Positions 1 to 10,809 of a stretch of DNA of 64,000 nt are shown piece by piece. The position numbers and the translations under genes are program-made. Numbering within the stretch: the stretch's first letter is position 1; each line of letters opens with the position of its first letter. The notes beneath the pieces are model-generated. The model saw only the letters and a program-made list of their open reading frames with translations. It was not told the origin of the DNA and made no database searches. The DNA is from Carnegiea gigantea (taxonomy: Eukaryota; Streptophyta; Magnoliopsida; Caryophyllales; Cactaceae), in assembly GCA_029747015.1 (NCBI GenBank), contig JAKOGI010000182.1:762001-826000 (forward strand). The letters run 5' to 3'.

Positions 1-116
1 GCCATAAAACCCAACAATCTCCACCTTGGACCAAAATCTTCAATGTTCAACTTTCCGTCGCCGTCGTCTCACCCCAAAGGGTGATGCCCCCTATGGGGCT
101 ATGCCCAGCAGGGCCC

Positions 117-1460
117 TCAAAAACTGCGAATGCCAACTAAGTCCAAGCAATGCTTGAACTTAGCTCTGGGAGATGACTTATATGAACTTTCCTTCATATA
201 ACCTGTCACAGTAGATGCCTGCAAGACATAGAGGCCTCCTTGCCTCAAACCCTTCAGCAGAATCCTACTGCCCTTTGAGACCTTCAGAACTCCACCTTCA
301 GCTGAATATTTGCACCCTTTGGATTCAAGGGTGCCCAACGAGATGAGGTTACACTTCAAGTCAGGAACGTGACGAACATTCGATAAGGTCCTGACAGCAC
401 CATCATGGGTCTTGATTTTAACAGTACCGATTCCAGTTACATTACATTGGGCATTATTGCCCATGTGAACAACAGTTGAGTCAACTGGATCATATGTTGA
501 AAACCAGTCCTTGTGAGGACACATATGATAGGTACACCCAGAATCAAGAATCCAATCAGAATCGCTCCCCCCTTCAGTAGAGGTAGCAAACAGAACGTCC
601 CCATCAGAATCAGATTCAGCAAATGAAGCTTCAGCAGGCTCCTGAGAATTATCTTCCTCTTTCTCCTTCTTCTTTTGCAGTTTCCAGCAGTTAGCAATAA
701 TATGACCCAATTTACCACAGTAATTGCAGGTCTTTCCAGCATGAGGATTTTTAGACTTAGAACGGTTCTTACTCCTATTACCGTTCCCCTTTTCAGTTGC
801 TGTACCCCTTACTGCTAATCCCTCAGCAGAATCAGCATGAATGTCAAGATCAAACTTCTCTTTAGACAATAGGTTTGACTTAACATCTTCAAACGATATA
901 GTATTAGAATTACTATATAGAATAATCTCCTTAAAGTATTTATAAGAAGGGGGTAACGACACAACAAGCAAAATAGTCTTATCTTCATCCTCAACTTTCA
1001 CATCTAGACTCTCCAAGTCAACAAGAATAGAGTTAAACTCATTCAAATGTTTTTGAATAGGGGTACCTTCAGCCATACGAAAGGTATACAACCTTTCCTT
1101 CAAACGGATCTTGTTGGCGAGACTCTTCGTCATGTAGAGTTCCTCCAGCCGAGCCCAAAGATCCACCGCAGTTGTCTTATCAAGCACCTCTCGCAGGACA
1201 TGTGGTGCTAAGCACAACTGTATGGCTGAAACCGTCTTCAACTCCAGTTCCTCCCATTCGTCCTCCGTCAACGACCCACGTCTCTTCTTTACATCTTCAG
1301 CCCACTGTTCTTCTGTCATCTTCTCGGGTTTTACGTGAGGTCCCTTCAGAACCTTCCACAACCCGTGCTGAATGAGAACTGCTCTCATCTGCACCTTCCA
1401 GAGATTAAAACTAATCTCCCCATCGAATTTCTGAATATCTACCCTCATGATAGAAGACAT
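117..1460 (-). CDS. Gag-protease protein of a non-autonomous Copia element, intact
   Basis: The 447-residue ORF starts at ATG 1460, just inside the primer-binding site. Residues 1-210 match the Copia gag domain (UBN2/Retrotran_gag_2 type, with LWKVQMRAVL near the start). A CCHC zinc knuckle, CX2CX4HX4C, sits at about 245-258. An acidic linker follows, then an aspartic-protease motif WILDSGC at about 303-309, and a stretch like the start of the GAG-pre-integrase domain (about 395-417). The protein then jumps to a short tail containing KFKHCLDLVGI, which resembles the extreme C-terminus of complete Copia polyproteins. Integrase, RT and RNase H are missing, as if removed by an internal deletion. 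Gag would form the virus-like particle. Polymerase functions would have to come from an autonomous partner. Confidence 0.88.
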   Translation of the reverse strand: MSSIMRVDIQKFDGEISFNLWKVQMRAVLIQHGLWKVLKGPHVKPEKMTEEQWAEDVKKRRGSLTEDEWEELELKTVSAIQLCLAPHVLREVLDKTTAVDLWARLEELYMTKSLANKIRLKERLYTFRMAEGTPIQKHLNEFNSILVDLESLDVKVEDEDKTILLVVSLPPSYKYFKEIILYSNSNTISFEDVKSNLLSKEKFDLDIHADSAEGLAVRGTATEKGNGNRSKNRSKSKNPHAGKTCNYCGKLGHIIANCWKLQKKKEKEEDNSQEPAEASFAESDSDGDVLFATSTEGGSDSDWILDSGCTYHMCPHKDWFSTYDPVDSTVVHMGNNAQCNVTGIGTVKIKTHDGAVRTLSNVRHVPDLKCNLISLGTLESKGCKYSAEGGVLKVSKGSRILLKGLRQGGLYVLQASTVTGYMKESSYKSSPRAKFKHCLDLVGIRSF

Positions 1461-1486
1461 CCTATAACCAAAGCTCTGATACCACT

Positions 1487-2107
1487 TGTTAGGTTTAATA
1501 TTAGAGCAACAATAATAGCGGAAGCGATAGGATGAGTTAGAGATTCAAAAATCAAGTGAATAACAGAAAACAGAAATAAGAAGACAAGAGATTTAACGTG
1601 AAAAACCCAAATCGGGAAAAAACCACGGACGGCGACAGTACCAGAATAATTCACTATGAGCAGGAAGAATACAACACGATCACAATCACCACAGTGATTT
1701 GATCTAAGAGCAGAATTACAACCTCTCTATTGTAATCTCTCACAAAGTACTTCTACCTCTCAATGTATGTATGAGTACTGGAGATATGGAGTTATTTAGA
1801 TCCTAGGCTTGACCCCCTTTATATAGGGTCTAAACAGTAGGGGTTTTCCCTTTAAAGTAGAACCCTAGCCGCCAGGAGGAATCCCCCTCGGAGACAGAAA
1901 CCCTAGCCGCCATTCGAAAGAGGCGGCGAAAAGACACGTGGCACGGTCACCCCGTGCCGCATGGCACGGTCGTGCCACATGGCACTGCACCCCCGTGCCA
2001 ATTTTCTGCCCCTCTCGCCTTGGTGCTCCTTCGTTGTGGCACGCCCGTGCTCGCGCAGCGTCGTCCCATCGTGTCGGTACTCGAATTTTGGGCCATAAAA
2101 CCCAACA
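1487..2107 (-). repeat. 5' LTR of Copia copy 1
   Basis: This is a 621-bp LTR, homologous over its length to the two LTRs of copy 2. It has a TATA box (tttatata on the plus strand, 1818-1825). About 110 bp upstream in element orientation lies a G-box (CACGTGGC, 1935-1942) within a cluster of GGCAC/GTGCC inverted motifs. Confidence 0.88.
1818..1942 (-). promoter_or_regulatory. LTR promoter of copy 1: TATA box and G-box
   Basis: The TATA motif is at 1818-1825 and a CACGTGGC G-box (ABRE-like core) at 1935-1942. The same pair at about the same spacing occurs in both LTRs of copy 2. G-boxes of this form are bound by plant bZIP and bHLH factors. Binding here is an inference. Confidence 0.5.
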
Positions 2108-3630
2108 CTTGCTTCCCTGGGTCATTCTTGAAAGATGTATGAATGTGAAAGGCAATGATGTGGAAATATAAGGTGAATCCTGCAAAACATGTTAAAAGGT
2201 TATAGCTGGTGTAGGAGGCAAATACCTTTGTGGTTATACCACTACTCCCTTTACATTTGAACTAACTGGTATTGATATAAATTGAAGGTGTGAGTATGCA
2301 ATTACAATAGAGTTGGGAGTTATGGTACTTGTGCTTTATTTAGGAAATGATTTGTTTACATTTACAGTCATCTCTTCGTATGTTCTTCAATCTACCTATA
2401 TGCAAACTTGGAATATTCATGAACAAATAGAGTTGGGAGTTATGGTACTTGTGCTTTTTTTTTTTTTTTGGTTTTAATCTGTAGATATGAACAGAGTTTG
2501 TCAACTACTATGTCACCTACCTAGGACATATGACTACATCAGATATCGACATTACCATAGTCACTCAACTCTTTAATTTGAGGAACAAAATATGATGAGA
2601 TCTTAGTATGAGGGTCAGAAATGAGGTCATCAATATATTAGGTCCAGAATTTGATTCTCTACTTTCTCATTTTATCGTAATTATAATTTTTGTTCTTTAT
2701 GACTCATTTAAACCCAAAAAAATCAACCGACAATTGATAAATATAGAGAATTTTGATTTCTTTTTTGGGGGAGGGGGTTGTCAAGAAGGTACTATTTTTA
2801 ATATTATTTAGCATTCATTTAGCGTAATATTCCAAATTAAGGAAAGCTTCAACCTCATTATTTGTACTTTTCCAAATGGGTTTTCATGCCGTGGAATTTG
2901 TACCATTAGAAGATTTTTAGTATTATCAGGTGCGATCTTTCAATTCAATAAACTAATGAGACATAAAAAAGGGAGGATCTCACAAAAGCAGAGAGGACTT
3001 GCAAACAGCAATCAACATCACAGCAAATTACCTCTCAATGGTCAAAGCTTATATTGTGCTCCTAGGAGTACAAACTTCTACAATCCACATCAGCGCCACA
3101 TATTAAAAATTATCTATATGACAAATACATGTTTAAAAAATATATATACATTGTAAAAGGAAGTATACACTCTAAATGTATGATATACATTACCCTCAAT
3201 GGTAGTAGGTATAATTGATATCAACTTTCTGCTTTCCAATCCAATAGATGTTGTACTTTAGATGCCTCTTTTTTCTTTTTTAGAAAACCCAACGTGTTTT
3301 GTCATTGATTAGATGTTATTATTAACTTTTTGATAATGCCTATTTTTTTTTTTTGAACAACTCAAGACATATATGATAGGAGGTTATTATTCACCCAAGA
3401 ATTTGTTTTTTAACACTCTTCTTATATAAACTTTACGCATATTATTGATTGAACATTCCCAAATAAAAGAACTTTTTTCAATCAATTTAAATGTGATTCA
3501 TTTCTAAATAAAACAAATGTTGAATAAATATGTGTAAAGCACGAGTTATGGTGCTAGTTGCATGTAGATATTAGCTTTGATGACATCTAGTTGAATATAT
3601 TCTTTGATCAAGGTAAGGCTTAATTGTTAG
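2108..3630. other. Intergenic, AT-rich, with a 41-bp direct repeat
   Basis: I see no gene. A stretch beginning with aatagagttgggagttatgg occurs twice, at about 2306-2345 and 2425-2465, some 118 bp apart. The second copy ends in a poly-T run. A T6-G5 junction lies near 2761-2778. Confidence 0.5.
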
Positions 3631-4162
3631 TAGGGGTTTAACTAAGCTGGGCAGAGCCCGAGCTCTGCTAGGCTCGGCTCGGTAAGCAACCAAGCTGGGC
3701 CCATCCGAGCTGAGTTTGATCAAACTGAGTCCAAGCTGAGCTTTGATAGAGCAGAGTTTTCACCGAGTCGAGTCTAGCTTTCATGGTAGATTTTTATTTT
3801 TATAATTTCAATTCTCACACAACTTAACTTGAAAATTATTGAAAAATTCTTTACTTTAGAATGTTGTAACCCCTACTTAAAGAATAAATATCAAATATAG
3901 ACTTTAATATTAAACTTAGAACATTCAAACTAATACAAAATCTATGTATACAAGCGAAAGATCAGCTATTTCTAGCCAAAATACTTGAACGAGCTAAACA
4001 GAGTCGAGCCAAGCAGAGCCTAGCTAGACTTGGGCTCCCCTCGATAGGCATCTGCGTCGAGCTCGGGTCAAGCCAAACTTTGGTCAAACCAAGCCCGAGC
4101 CCAGCTTCGACCAAGTTGAGTCCGAGGGCTCATCGAGTCGGCGCGGTTCTTTTACAACCCTA
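3631..4162. mobile_element. hAT-like MITE rich in GAGC/GCTC words
   Basis: Both ends carry dense GAGCCGAGC-like words around an AT-rich middle, as in a common plant hAT-derived MITE class. The left end starts TAGGGGTTTAACTAAGC. The reversed right end starts TAGGGTTGTAAAAGAACC. Flanking 8-mers attgttag (3623-3630) and agtgttat (4163-4170) match at 6 of 8 bases, consistent with an aged 8-bp target duplication. Confidence 0.55.
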
Positions 4163-5371
4163 AGTGTTATAGATTTAATTTGATTTAGGTCATATTTGGC
4201 AAACAGTTGTTAGGTATTTAAATTAATTATTTGTATTAGTCATCTGAATTATCTTTTGGTAGAAAAAACATTTGGTAATGTTACTTATTTCTAAGAAAGA
4301 TATTCAGTAGAATTCCCTTTATACCTTATCTCTAAATTACTTTTATAGAGTTTTTTTTTATTTATTGGTTATCTTATTTTCTTTTTAAAAAGAATTAAAT
4401 TTGCTCCAGAGGTATAAACTAACTTCGTTCATAAAACCTTAATTTCTTACTAAGTCTACATAACTTATATTCATTATTTGTCTTGTTTCCTTTCAATTTC
4501 TATCTATCTAAATGATACCTATGTTTTATAATATTATTTTATTATTTATTAATTTTATATTTATTAAATTCAATTCATATAAAACATAGTATCAAATGTT
4601 ACTATTTACTAGCACCAACTCAAAACTCATTATCTAAATAACGGAAGGGAGAAATAATCTAAAATGTAAATATCAAATGTATATAAAAGGTTCATGGTAA
4701 GAGAACTAAATAAACTTGACATAATACACTAACGAAATAAGAAAAAATATACCAAAAAGTACACTCCTTGGCTAAAAAAATAAAAATTACAAAACAGACA
4801 GTACGGCTTAAATGATTTTTGTCCCAAAAAAAAAAAATTGAAAAAAAGAAATGGTGCCTATGCTTGTTAGTTCTCAAGATCGAACTGGGTTCCAATGCTA
4901 TTAACACAAGCCTTCAAATAACACTTAATGGTACGTGCACTTAATGTTCTTTTAATTTCATAAAAGCAATATAGTGTGAAAATAATCTAAGGGCATGTCT
5001 TGTCATTTTTTAGCTCTTGGACAAATGTGTCGTTTCTTCAAAAAAACTCTTTTTAAAAGGCTAATAAAACCTTTTCAAAAGAGTTGTATGGAGCAAACAA
5101 TTGCTTCAAACAGTTATTTATCAAATATTAATTAACTGTTTAACTTTGTCAAAATAGTTAAAAGCCCCCGAACAACTCTTCTTTTCAAAAAGTAGTTACT
5201 ACCAAAGGAGTCTAATATGAAAGATATTCAATGAAAACCAAAAGGAATTAGATGACAGATTCAATCCAAAGGCTGAGATTAAATCATACCCTACCCCCGG
5301 TTTCTTTCTCCTATGTTGGAATTTGTCAAATTAGTACTGAAACTAACGAATTCAAGAATAATCGAATCAAA
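4163..5371. other. Intergenic AT-rich DNA upstream of the BURP gene
   Basis: No coding exon or named repeat was recognised here. It should hold the BURP gene promoter, but no motif stands out. Confidence 0.4.
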
Positions 5372-6988
5372 ATGATTAATGTTCCAATGACACTGTCTCT
5401 TTTCTTTCCTCTTGTTTTGCTGTCCCTTCATTAGCTGGCATCGCTTTCTGGGCATGCGGTTGAATCCCAGTCTCAAGCGAAAGCATATTGGAAAGCTAAG
5501 TTGGGCAACATCCCCATGCCAAAAGTTATCATAGATAGCCTAGAAGGTGATTAAAATCTTGAAATTGACATCAGCTCACTGGTTTTTTTAATAATTTTTT
5601 TTTCTTTGTTTTTTTTACGTTTCTTACGCAAATTCATCTGTGATTTCTCAACTACTTTCAACATCGAAAGAGGATCCTAGCACAATTGATGCACAAGGAC
5701 TTGAAACAGCAAATATTGATGAGTTCGAATTGGAAAGATTTCAATAGTCTTCTTCCCAAGATATGCATCAGCATTAAAAGAGGATCCTAGTAAAAGCCAA
5801 GGACTCGAAGTAGCAAATATTGATAAGTTTGACTTAGAAAGATTTCCAACAGTCTTCCCAAGATATTCGTCAGCATTAAAAGAGGATCCTAGTAAAAGTC
5901 AGGGACTTGAAGCAGCAAATATTGATAAGTTCGACTTGGAAAGATTTCCAACAGTCTTCTTTCTAAGATATGCGTCAGCATTAAAAGAGGATCCTAGTAA
6001 AAGCCAGGGACTCGAAGCAGCAAATATTGATAAGTTCGACTTGGAAAGATTTCCAACGGTCTTCTTCCCAAGATATGCGTCAGCATTAAAAGAGGATCCC
6101 AGTAAAAGTCAGGGACTTGAAGCAGCAAATATTGATAAGTTCGACTTGGAAAGATTTCCAGCAATCTTCTTTCCAAGATATGCGTCATCATTAAAAGAGG
6201 ATCCTAGCACAAATGGTGAAGGCAACAAAATTGATGCAAAAGGAGTTGCAGCCAATTTTTTGTCGAAGGCAACAAAATTTTACAGTCCAGAAACTCCAGC
6301 TTCAATCATATCTCGTTAAGGTGTGGATGTATTTTTCTTGAGTAATCATCTCACTCATCCAGGAGGAACACTGAAGTAGCATTTCAACCGTGGTTGCAAA
6401 TCCAAGTTTTTACCTATACAGGTAGCTAAGTTGATTCCTTTCTCACATGATAAAGTGCCAGAGATTCTCAGTCTTGTCTCTATGAGACCTGATTCTACCC
6501 AAGCTTAGCTAATGAAAGAGACAATCATCGGTTGTGAAGAAAGTCCGGTTGGAGGAGAGGACAAGTATTGCGCAACTTCATTGGAAGATTTTGTTGATTA
6601 TGTCATATCAAAAATAGGAAGCCAAGTCAAAGTGTTATCTACGACAATAGACAAAGATGTTATAACAGAATATACGATCGAGAAGGCACATAAAGTAAGC
6701 AGCGATGGTAACTTTGTGTGCCACAAGGCGAGATATCCACATGCGGTGTTTCATTGTCACACGATAAGAAATACGGATGCCTACGTTGTTTCTCTGATTG
6801 ATGCCAATGGACAGAAAAGCAAGGCAGCTGCAGTGTGTCACAGGGACACATCTTATTGGAATCCAGAGCATTTGGCCTTCCAACTTCTTGAGGTTGAGCC
6901 AGGAAGCGTGCCCATTTGCCATTTTGTTGGTGCCGACGATATGGTGTGGACTTGGAACCGCATGCCACTGGCTACTAATCAAGCTTAG
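5372..6988 (+). pseudogene. BURP-domain protein gene, broken (one frameshift, four in-frame stops)
   Basis: Exon 1 (5372-5546) would encode a hydrophobic signal peptide and a segment with YWKAKLGNIPMPK, typical of the region after the signal in RD22/PG1beta-type BURP proteins. A GT-AG intron (5547-5670) keeps phase. Exon 2 holds 35-residue repeats, then a BURP domain with the diagnostic CH-X10-CH-X25-CH-X25-CH spacing. BURP proteins are secreted, wall-associated and often stress- or development-regulated. The reading frame is interrupted by TAG at 5432-5434 (end of the signal peptide), TAG at 5745-5747 next to a 1-bp deletion in repeat 1, TAA at 6317-6319, TAG at 6377-6379 and TAG at 6506-6508. 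Everything between these breaks still reads as BURP protein, so decay is recent. The final stop is at 6986-6988. Confidence 0.85.
5671..6200 (+). repeat. Coding tandem repeat, 105 bp (35 residues), about five units
   Basis: The marker aggatcc recurs at 5671, 5781, 5883, 5988, 6093 and 6198, giving periods of 110, 102, 105, 105 and 105 bp. The 102-bp unit lacks one codon. The 110-bp unit has two extra codons and the 1-bp deletion that breaks the frame. Each unit reads roughly as ALKEDPS..GLEAANIDKFDLERFPTVFFPRYAS. Such lineage-specific repeats between signal peptide and BURP domain are usual in the family. Confidence 0.9.
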
Positions 6989-6989
6989 T

Positions 6990-7260
6990 TCCTGTAATCG
7001 GTTCGAATGTTGTGGAAAATGCGTAGTGTGCTTCCGTTTGTCATGTGATAATAAATCCATGCATCTAGGATGCTTTGGTGTACGTCACGTCGCATGTGTG
7101 AGGTGTGTGATCATGTTCATCATGAAATATCAAAGACTAGTTTGGCATGTAACAATAAACCTATGCATCTAGGATGCTTTGTCGTACAATGCATGTGTGC
7201 GTGTGTATGTTTATCATGTAACAATAAAAACTGCAAGTAATGTGTTCCTTTAATTCCAAT
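6990..7260 (+). repeat. 3' region of the BURP gene with duplicated poly(A)-signal block
   Basis: A block containing aataaa and then atgcatctaggatgctttg occurs at about 7049-7078 and again at about 7152-7181. A third aataaa lies near 7223. This looks like tandem duplication of the 3' untranslated end. Confidence 0.5.
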
Positions 7261-8038
7261 TCTTGTAATGTCTATCTTAGAGGGTCTTTGTTGTACATTG
7301 TTTGTTTGTGTGCGTTTATGCTCATCATATAGTAGTTGTTAGCTTGAGGAGAGATCAGGTATGATGATGATCACTTTCATGCATGATGTTTGATTGCATT
7401 GTTATGACATGCCAAGTTGTTAATTGTCAATTAATGAAGTTGAAATCTTTCAACTGGTAAGTCTTTCCCTCTACCCCCCATACTGTCGGAAAAAATTGAT
7501 AATGCACTAATTCTCAATTGACTTTTTTTAGGTGCAAATAAGATGTGAATGTCGATTTAAGTGGAATTTAAATCTAGATCTTTAGTAACAACTTTCACAA
7601 ACTTTATCAATTGAACTAACTAATACCCACAATTTTCAATGGACTTCGACACTTCGTTTCATTGCTACATTTATAAAAAGAAATGATGCCATTGACTGAT
7701 TTCTCAATGGCATAACTGATAAGCATTCTAAGCCTACATTATTGAGCTAGATAGAGATGACTTGTTATGATATATGCCATATTTGTCAGGATTACCAAGA
7801 AAATCTCCTGCATTGAGCTTAAAATGCATCATCAAGGTAAGATGTTTTAATTTATTAGGAAGATATATAGTGCTGTTAAAAAAATAATAATTATTAGGAC
7901 TGCTGCAACTTCCCCTATAAATTGAGACCAGCTCAACGTCCCATTGAAATAAAAAATTATTGATTATTTCCAATACAGAAGCATAACATTTATAGACTAG
8001 TCATAGCCCTTCCTCATGTGCGTCATCCCAAAGTCAAA
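7261..8038. other. Intergenic DNA between the BURP gene and cysteine-rich peptide copy A
   Basis: AT-rich, no recognised feature. Confidence 0.4.
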
Positions 8039-8852
8039 ATGGAGACCTCTTTGGTCAAGATAACTCTTTGGTTGCTCTTCTGCTTGTTGCTCCAGGCCAG
8101 GTTTTGATTTGACCACAGATAATTAAGATTATGCTTTTTAAAAAAGTTATATAGTGCTAATTAGTTTAATTAATCATATTCATAAATTAGTGTGAAGAAC
8201 TTGACAATAGTGAAATTTATTTCGTCTGCTTTTGCAACATAAAAATTTCAACCAGACTGTTCTTCGTAAAGAGTACTAAAAAACAAACTTCTTGAAGCAC
8301 ATATTACTATTTACTAATGTGAATGCCCTTGTCATTCTATATTCTAGTTTATTAGTCTTAGTATATGCTACCCTTACCAGATTTGCAGGTCTAGAATGTT
8401 CTTTTTTTTTCCTTCCTGCTACTTCGGATAATATACGTTTTTTGGAGGATGAAATTTTACGTAAAATTATCTCATTCCGATCTTTCCACTTGGGAGTATG
8501 GGTTCACATTTTATGAAATCTATTTAACTGGTATTTAAACAATAGAATTAATATTCTAATTAGATGCATGTCACACTAGCTCTCGATTCTTGAATAAAGT
8601 TTGGATGGCCACTAACTCAAGTTAATGACTTAACTAACATAGGTGGACCATTGATGGAGATGAAAGGAGTGGAAGCAACAACATCCGGTGATGGATGCAG
8701 GGTGCTCTATTGAGCTTTGCAAGAAGCGTTGCATGGGAATTCCATTTTGTTGTGTTAAGAACAGATGTGTTTGCTCATCTGGTTGTCTATCAATGGCATC
8801 TAGTTCGAATCCTAATGAGGTTCCTTTCTTACAGAATGATAATATTATGTAA
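8039..8852 (+). pseudogene. Cysteine-rich secreted peptide gene, copy A (probably frameshifted)
   Basis: Exon 1 (8039-8100) encodes a hydrophobic signal peptide and ends at a CAG|GT donor, as in the two related genes downstream. The exon 2 acceptor is probably TAG at 8640-8642. The cysteine-rich part is clear in one frame from TGC at 8703 to the stop at 8850-8852. It has the spacing C-X4-C-X3-C-X5-CC-X4-C-X-C-X3-C, close to the CXXXC...CXC signature of defensin-like peptides. That frame contains two TGA codons between the acceptor and 8703, and no AG acceptor in between gives the right phase with exon 1. So there is either a 1-bp frameshift (a pseudogene) or a splice form I cannot see. Confidence 0.55.
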
Positions 8853-10189
8853 GAATAGTCGAAACAATGGATCTCTCTCTCTATATATATGAGGGAATCT
8901 TATTATGTTTGTTCATAGTAATCATTGAATAAAAATTTTCACATCTATTTGTATTAATGTTGTTTCATGCGTTAATGTTTATTATGCTGACAGCAATTTG
9001 TATGGGATATATGAACGGAGATATTGGACTTCAAAAGAAAATGTTGAATATGGGCGGATTTACATTGACGTACAGCAAGTGTTCCGTGCACCCCCATTGC
9101 CAGATTTTTTTATTTTTTTTTTTTTGGGTTTTTAGTATTTCGTAAATTTTTAAAATGGAATCCGCAAAATTTTAATTTGAGTATAGACGTGACACTTTAT
9201 TGTATACAACTTTTGAATCTATCACCGTTTTTTTTTTCCCTTAAAAAAATAGTATAGAATTGAAGGCGTTAATTGGCATCGGAAACCATCATTCTGCATG
9301 CAATTTGGTCAGCCATGCATCCACCAACACCCCTCTTCCAAAAAAAAAAAAAAAAAAAAAAAGAGAGAAAGAGAAAGAAGAGTCAATAAATGGTAAAGAA
9401 AGCAAGTTTTCCAATCATGAAAGATAGAGTTTTCCCTTAATCTTTTGGAGGGGGGATGTGCTTGGATGAAATTAAATAGAATTTAATCCACGTTACGTTG
9501 ATCAATTTCTTTTGGGGAAAGAAGAATTCAAATTGATCATATTCTGACGCAGAGAGCTTAGCCTATGCTACTGCTATGAAAACGCGAGCAATTTTGGTCG
9601 TCCTCTATGAGTAATTACTCAATTGTTAATCAAATCAAAAGGTAGCATGAACTTTTCACAAACGATGTGGCTGAAGATTATCTTCTTGGTCGTTCTTTTC
9701 ATCATGAACCCAGGTACCCTTTCACTTTGTAGCGAATAAGATATCAATTTGTGGTATCATTTACTACTTTTGAGTATCATTTATCATTACGGACAGTTAT
9801 GTCTATAAAAGTAAGACTGTCTGTCTACATCTCCAGACTCCACGAACGCAGGCTGGGACTCCATATTGATAGTTGAGTTGAGTTGAATCGAGTGATCATT
9901 GTTCTAAATTTTGTCTCTCTCTTTTTAAATCCAAGTGCTATCCCCTCCTAAAAAAAAAACAAAATAATTAGGTAAACGTAGGAACACTGTATATATGTGG
10001 TCGTAATTAATCTAATGATCAATATGATCCCTTAAACATATATTGTAGGTGATGATGAGCAAAAGTGGGGGATAAGAGGATGGGAAGGAAGAGGGCCACT
10101 TGAGTGTCCCAGAATGCTCAACTGCACCTCACTTTGCGAGGGCAACCCCAGCTGTTGTGTTCGAGGACCTCAATCAAGTCTTCCTTTAT

Positions 10190-10784
10190 TGTTGGGTTTT
10201 GTGGCCCAAAATCTCGAGTATCGGCACGGAGAGCCCATGCTGCACAGACACGGGCGTGCCAAGACGAAGAGCCGGAGACGGAGCAAACAGCAAAGTGGCA
10301 CGGTGGGGCCCTGCCACGTGGCACGGTCGTGCCCCGGCCAATTTTTGCCGCCTTGTTTTGGCGGCTAGGGTTTGACGTTGAGGATGTTTTCTTTGCGGCG
10401 ACTAGGGTTTTTCCAAGGGGGGAAAACCCTACTTTTCAGGCCCTATAAAAGGAGGGTCAGGCCTAGGTTTTCAAATACTCCAGTACTTATAAACACATTG
10501 AGAGGTAAAAGTAGTTTGGGAGAGATTACAATAGAGAGAGATTGTAAGTCTGCTCTTAGATCGAATCATTGAGGTGATTGTGATCGTGGTGTACTTTTCT
10601 GCTCATAGTGGATTGTTTTTGGTGCTGTCACCGTCCGTGGTTTTTCCCACATTGGGTTTTCCACGTTAAATTCCTGTGTTCTTGTTCTCTTCCTATTATT
10701 CTGTTGTTTTGTTGATTGAATTTTTGATTTTCTATTGCATCCTATCGCTTCCGTTGTACTGTTACTCTGATATTAATCCTAACA
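10190..10784 (+). repeat. 5' LTR of Copia copy 2
   Basis: 595 bp, starting TGTTGGG and ending CTAACA. It carries a G-box and a TATA box in its U3-like part. Confidence 0.93.
10315..10450 (+). promoter_or_regulatory. LTR promoter of copy 2: G-box and TATA box
   Basis: CACGTGGC is at 10315-10322 and CTATAAAA at 10443-10450. The same motifs occur in the 3' LTR at 12378-12385 and 12506-12513. Flanking GGCAC/GTGCC words can pair as hairpins. Confidence 0.5.
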
Positions 10785-10809
10785 AGTGGTATCAGAGTCA
10801 GGTTATAGG

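Larger units (their letters stand above)
1..2107 (-). mobile_element. Non-autonomous Copia LTR retrotransposon (TR-GAG type), copy 1, cut by window start
   Basis: Read on the minus strand, the element has a 5' LTR (2107-1487), a primer-binding site like TGGTATCAGAGC beside it (about 1484-1473, the initiator tRNA-Met type), one gag-protease ORF (1460-117), about 100 bp of non-coding DNA, a purine-rich tract, and the first 16 bases of the 3' LTR at the window edge (16-1). The LTR starts TGTTGGG and ends CTAACA. No integrase, reverse transcriptase or RNase H is encoded. The same architecture recurs at 10190-12846, so this is a family structure and not one degraded copy. The bases after the LTR at 2108-2112 (cttgc) should be the target duplication, but the other flank lies outside the window. 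Confidence 0.9.

Noticed and set aside
1865..2185. Long ORFs in several frames inside the LTRs
   Set aside because: They follow from the GC-rich GGCAC/GTGCC words of the LTR, occur on both strands and carry no domain.
6635..7060. Antisense ORFs across the BURP domain
   Set aside because: They are shadows of the BURP reading frame on the other strand.
8957..9145. Small ORF with a hydrophobic start after cysteine-rich peptide A
   Set aside because: It runs into a poly-T tract coding for Phe and has only three cysteines near its end. There is no similarity to copies A-C.
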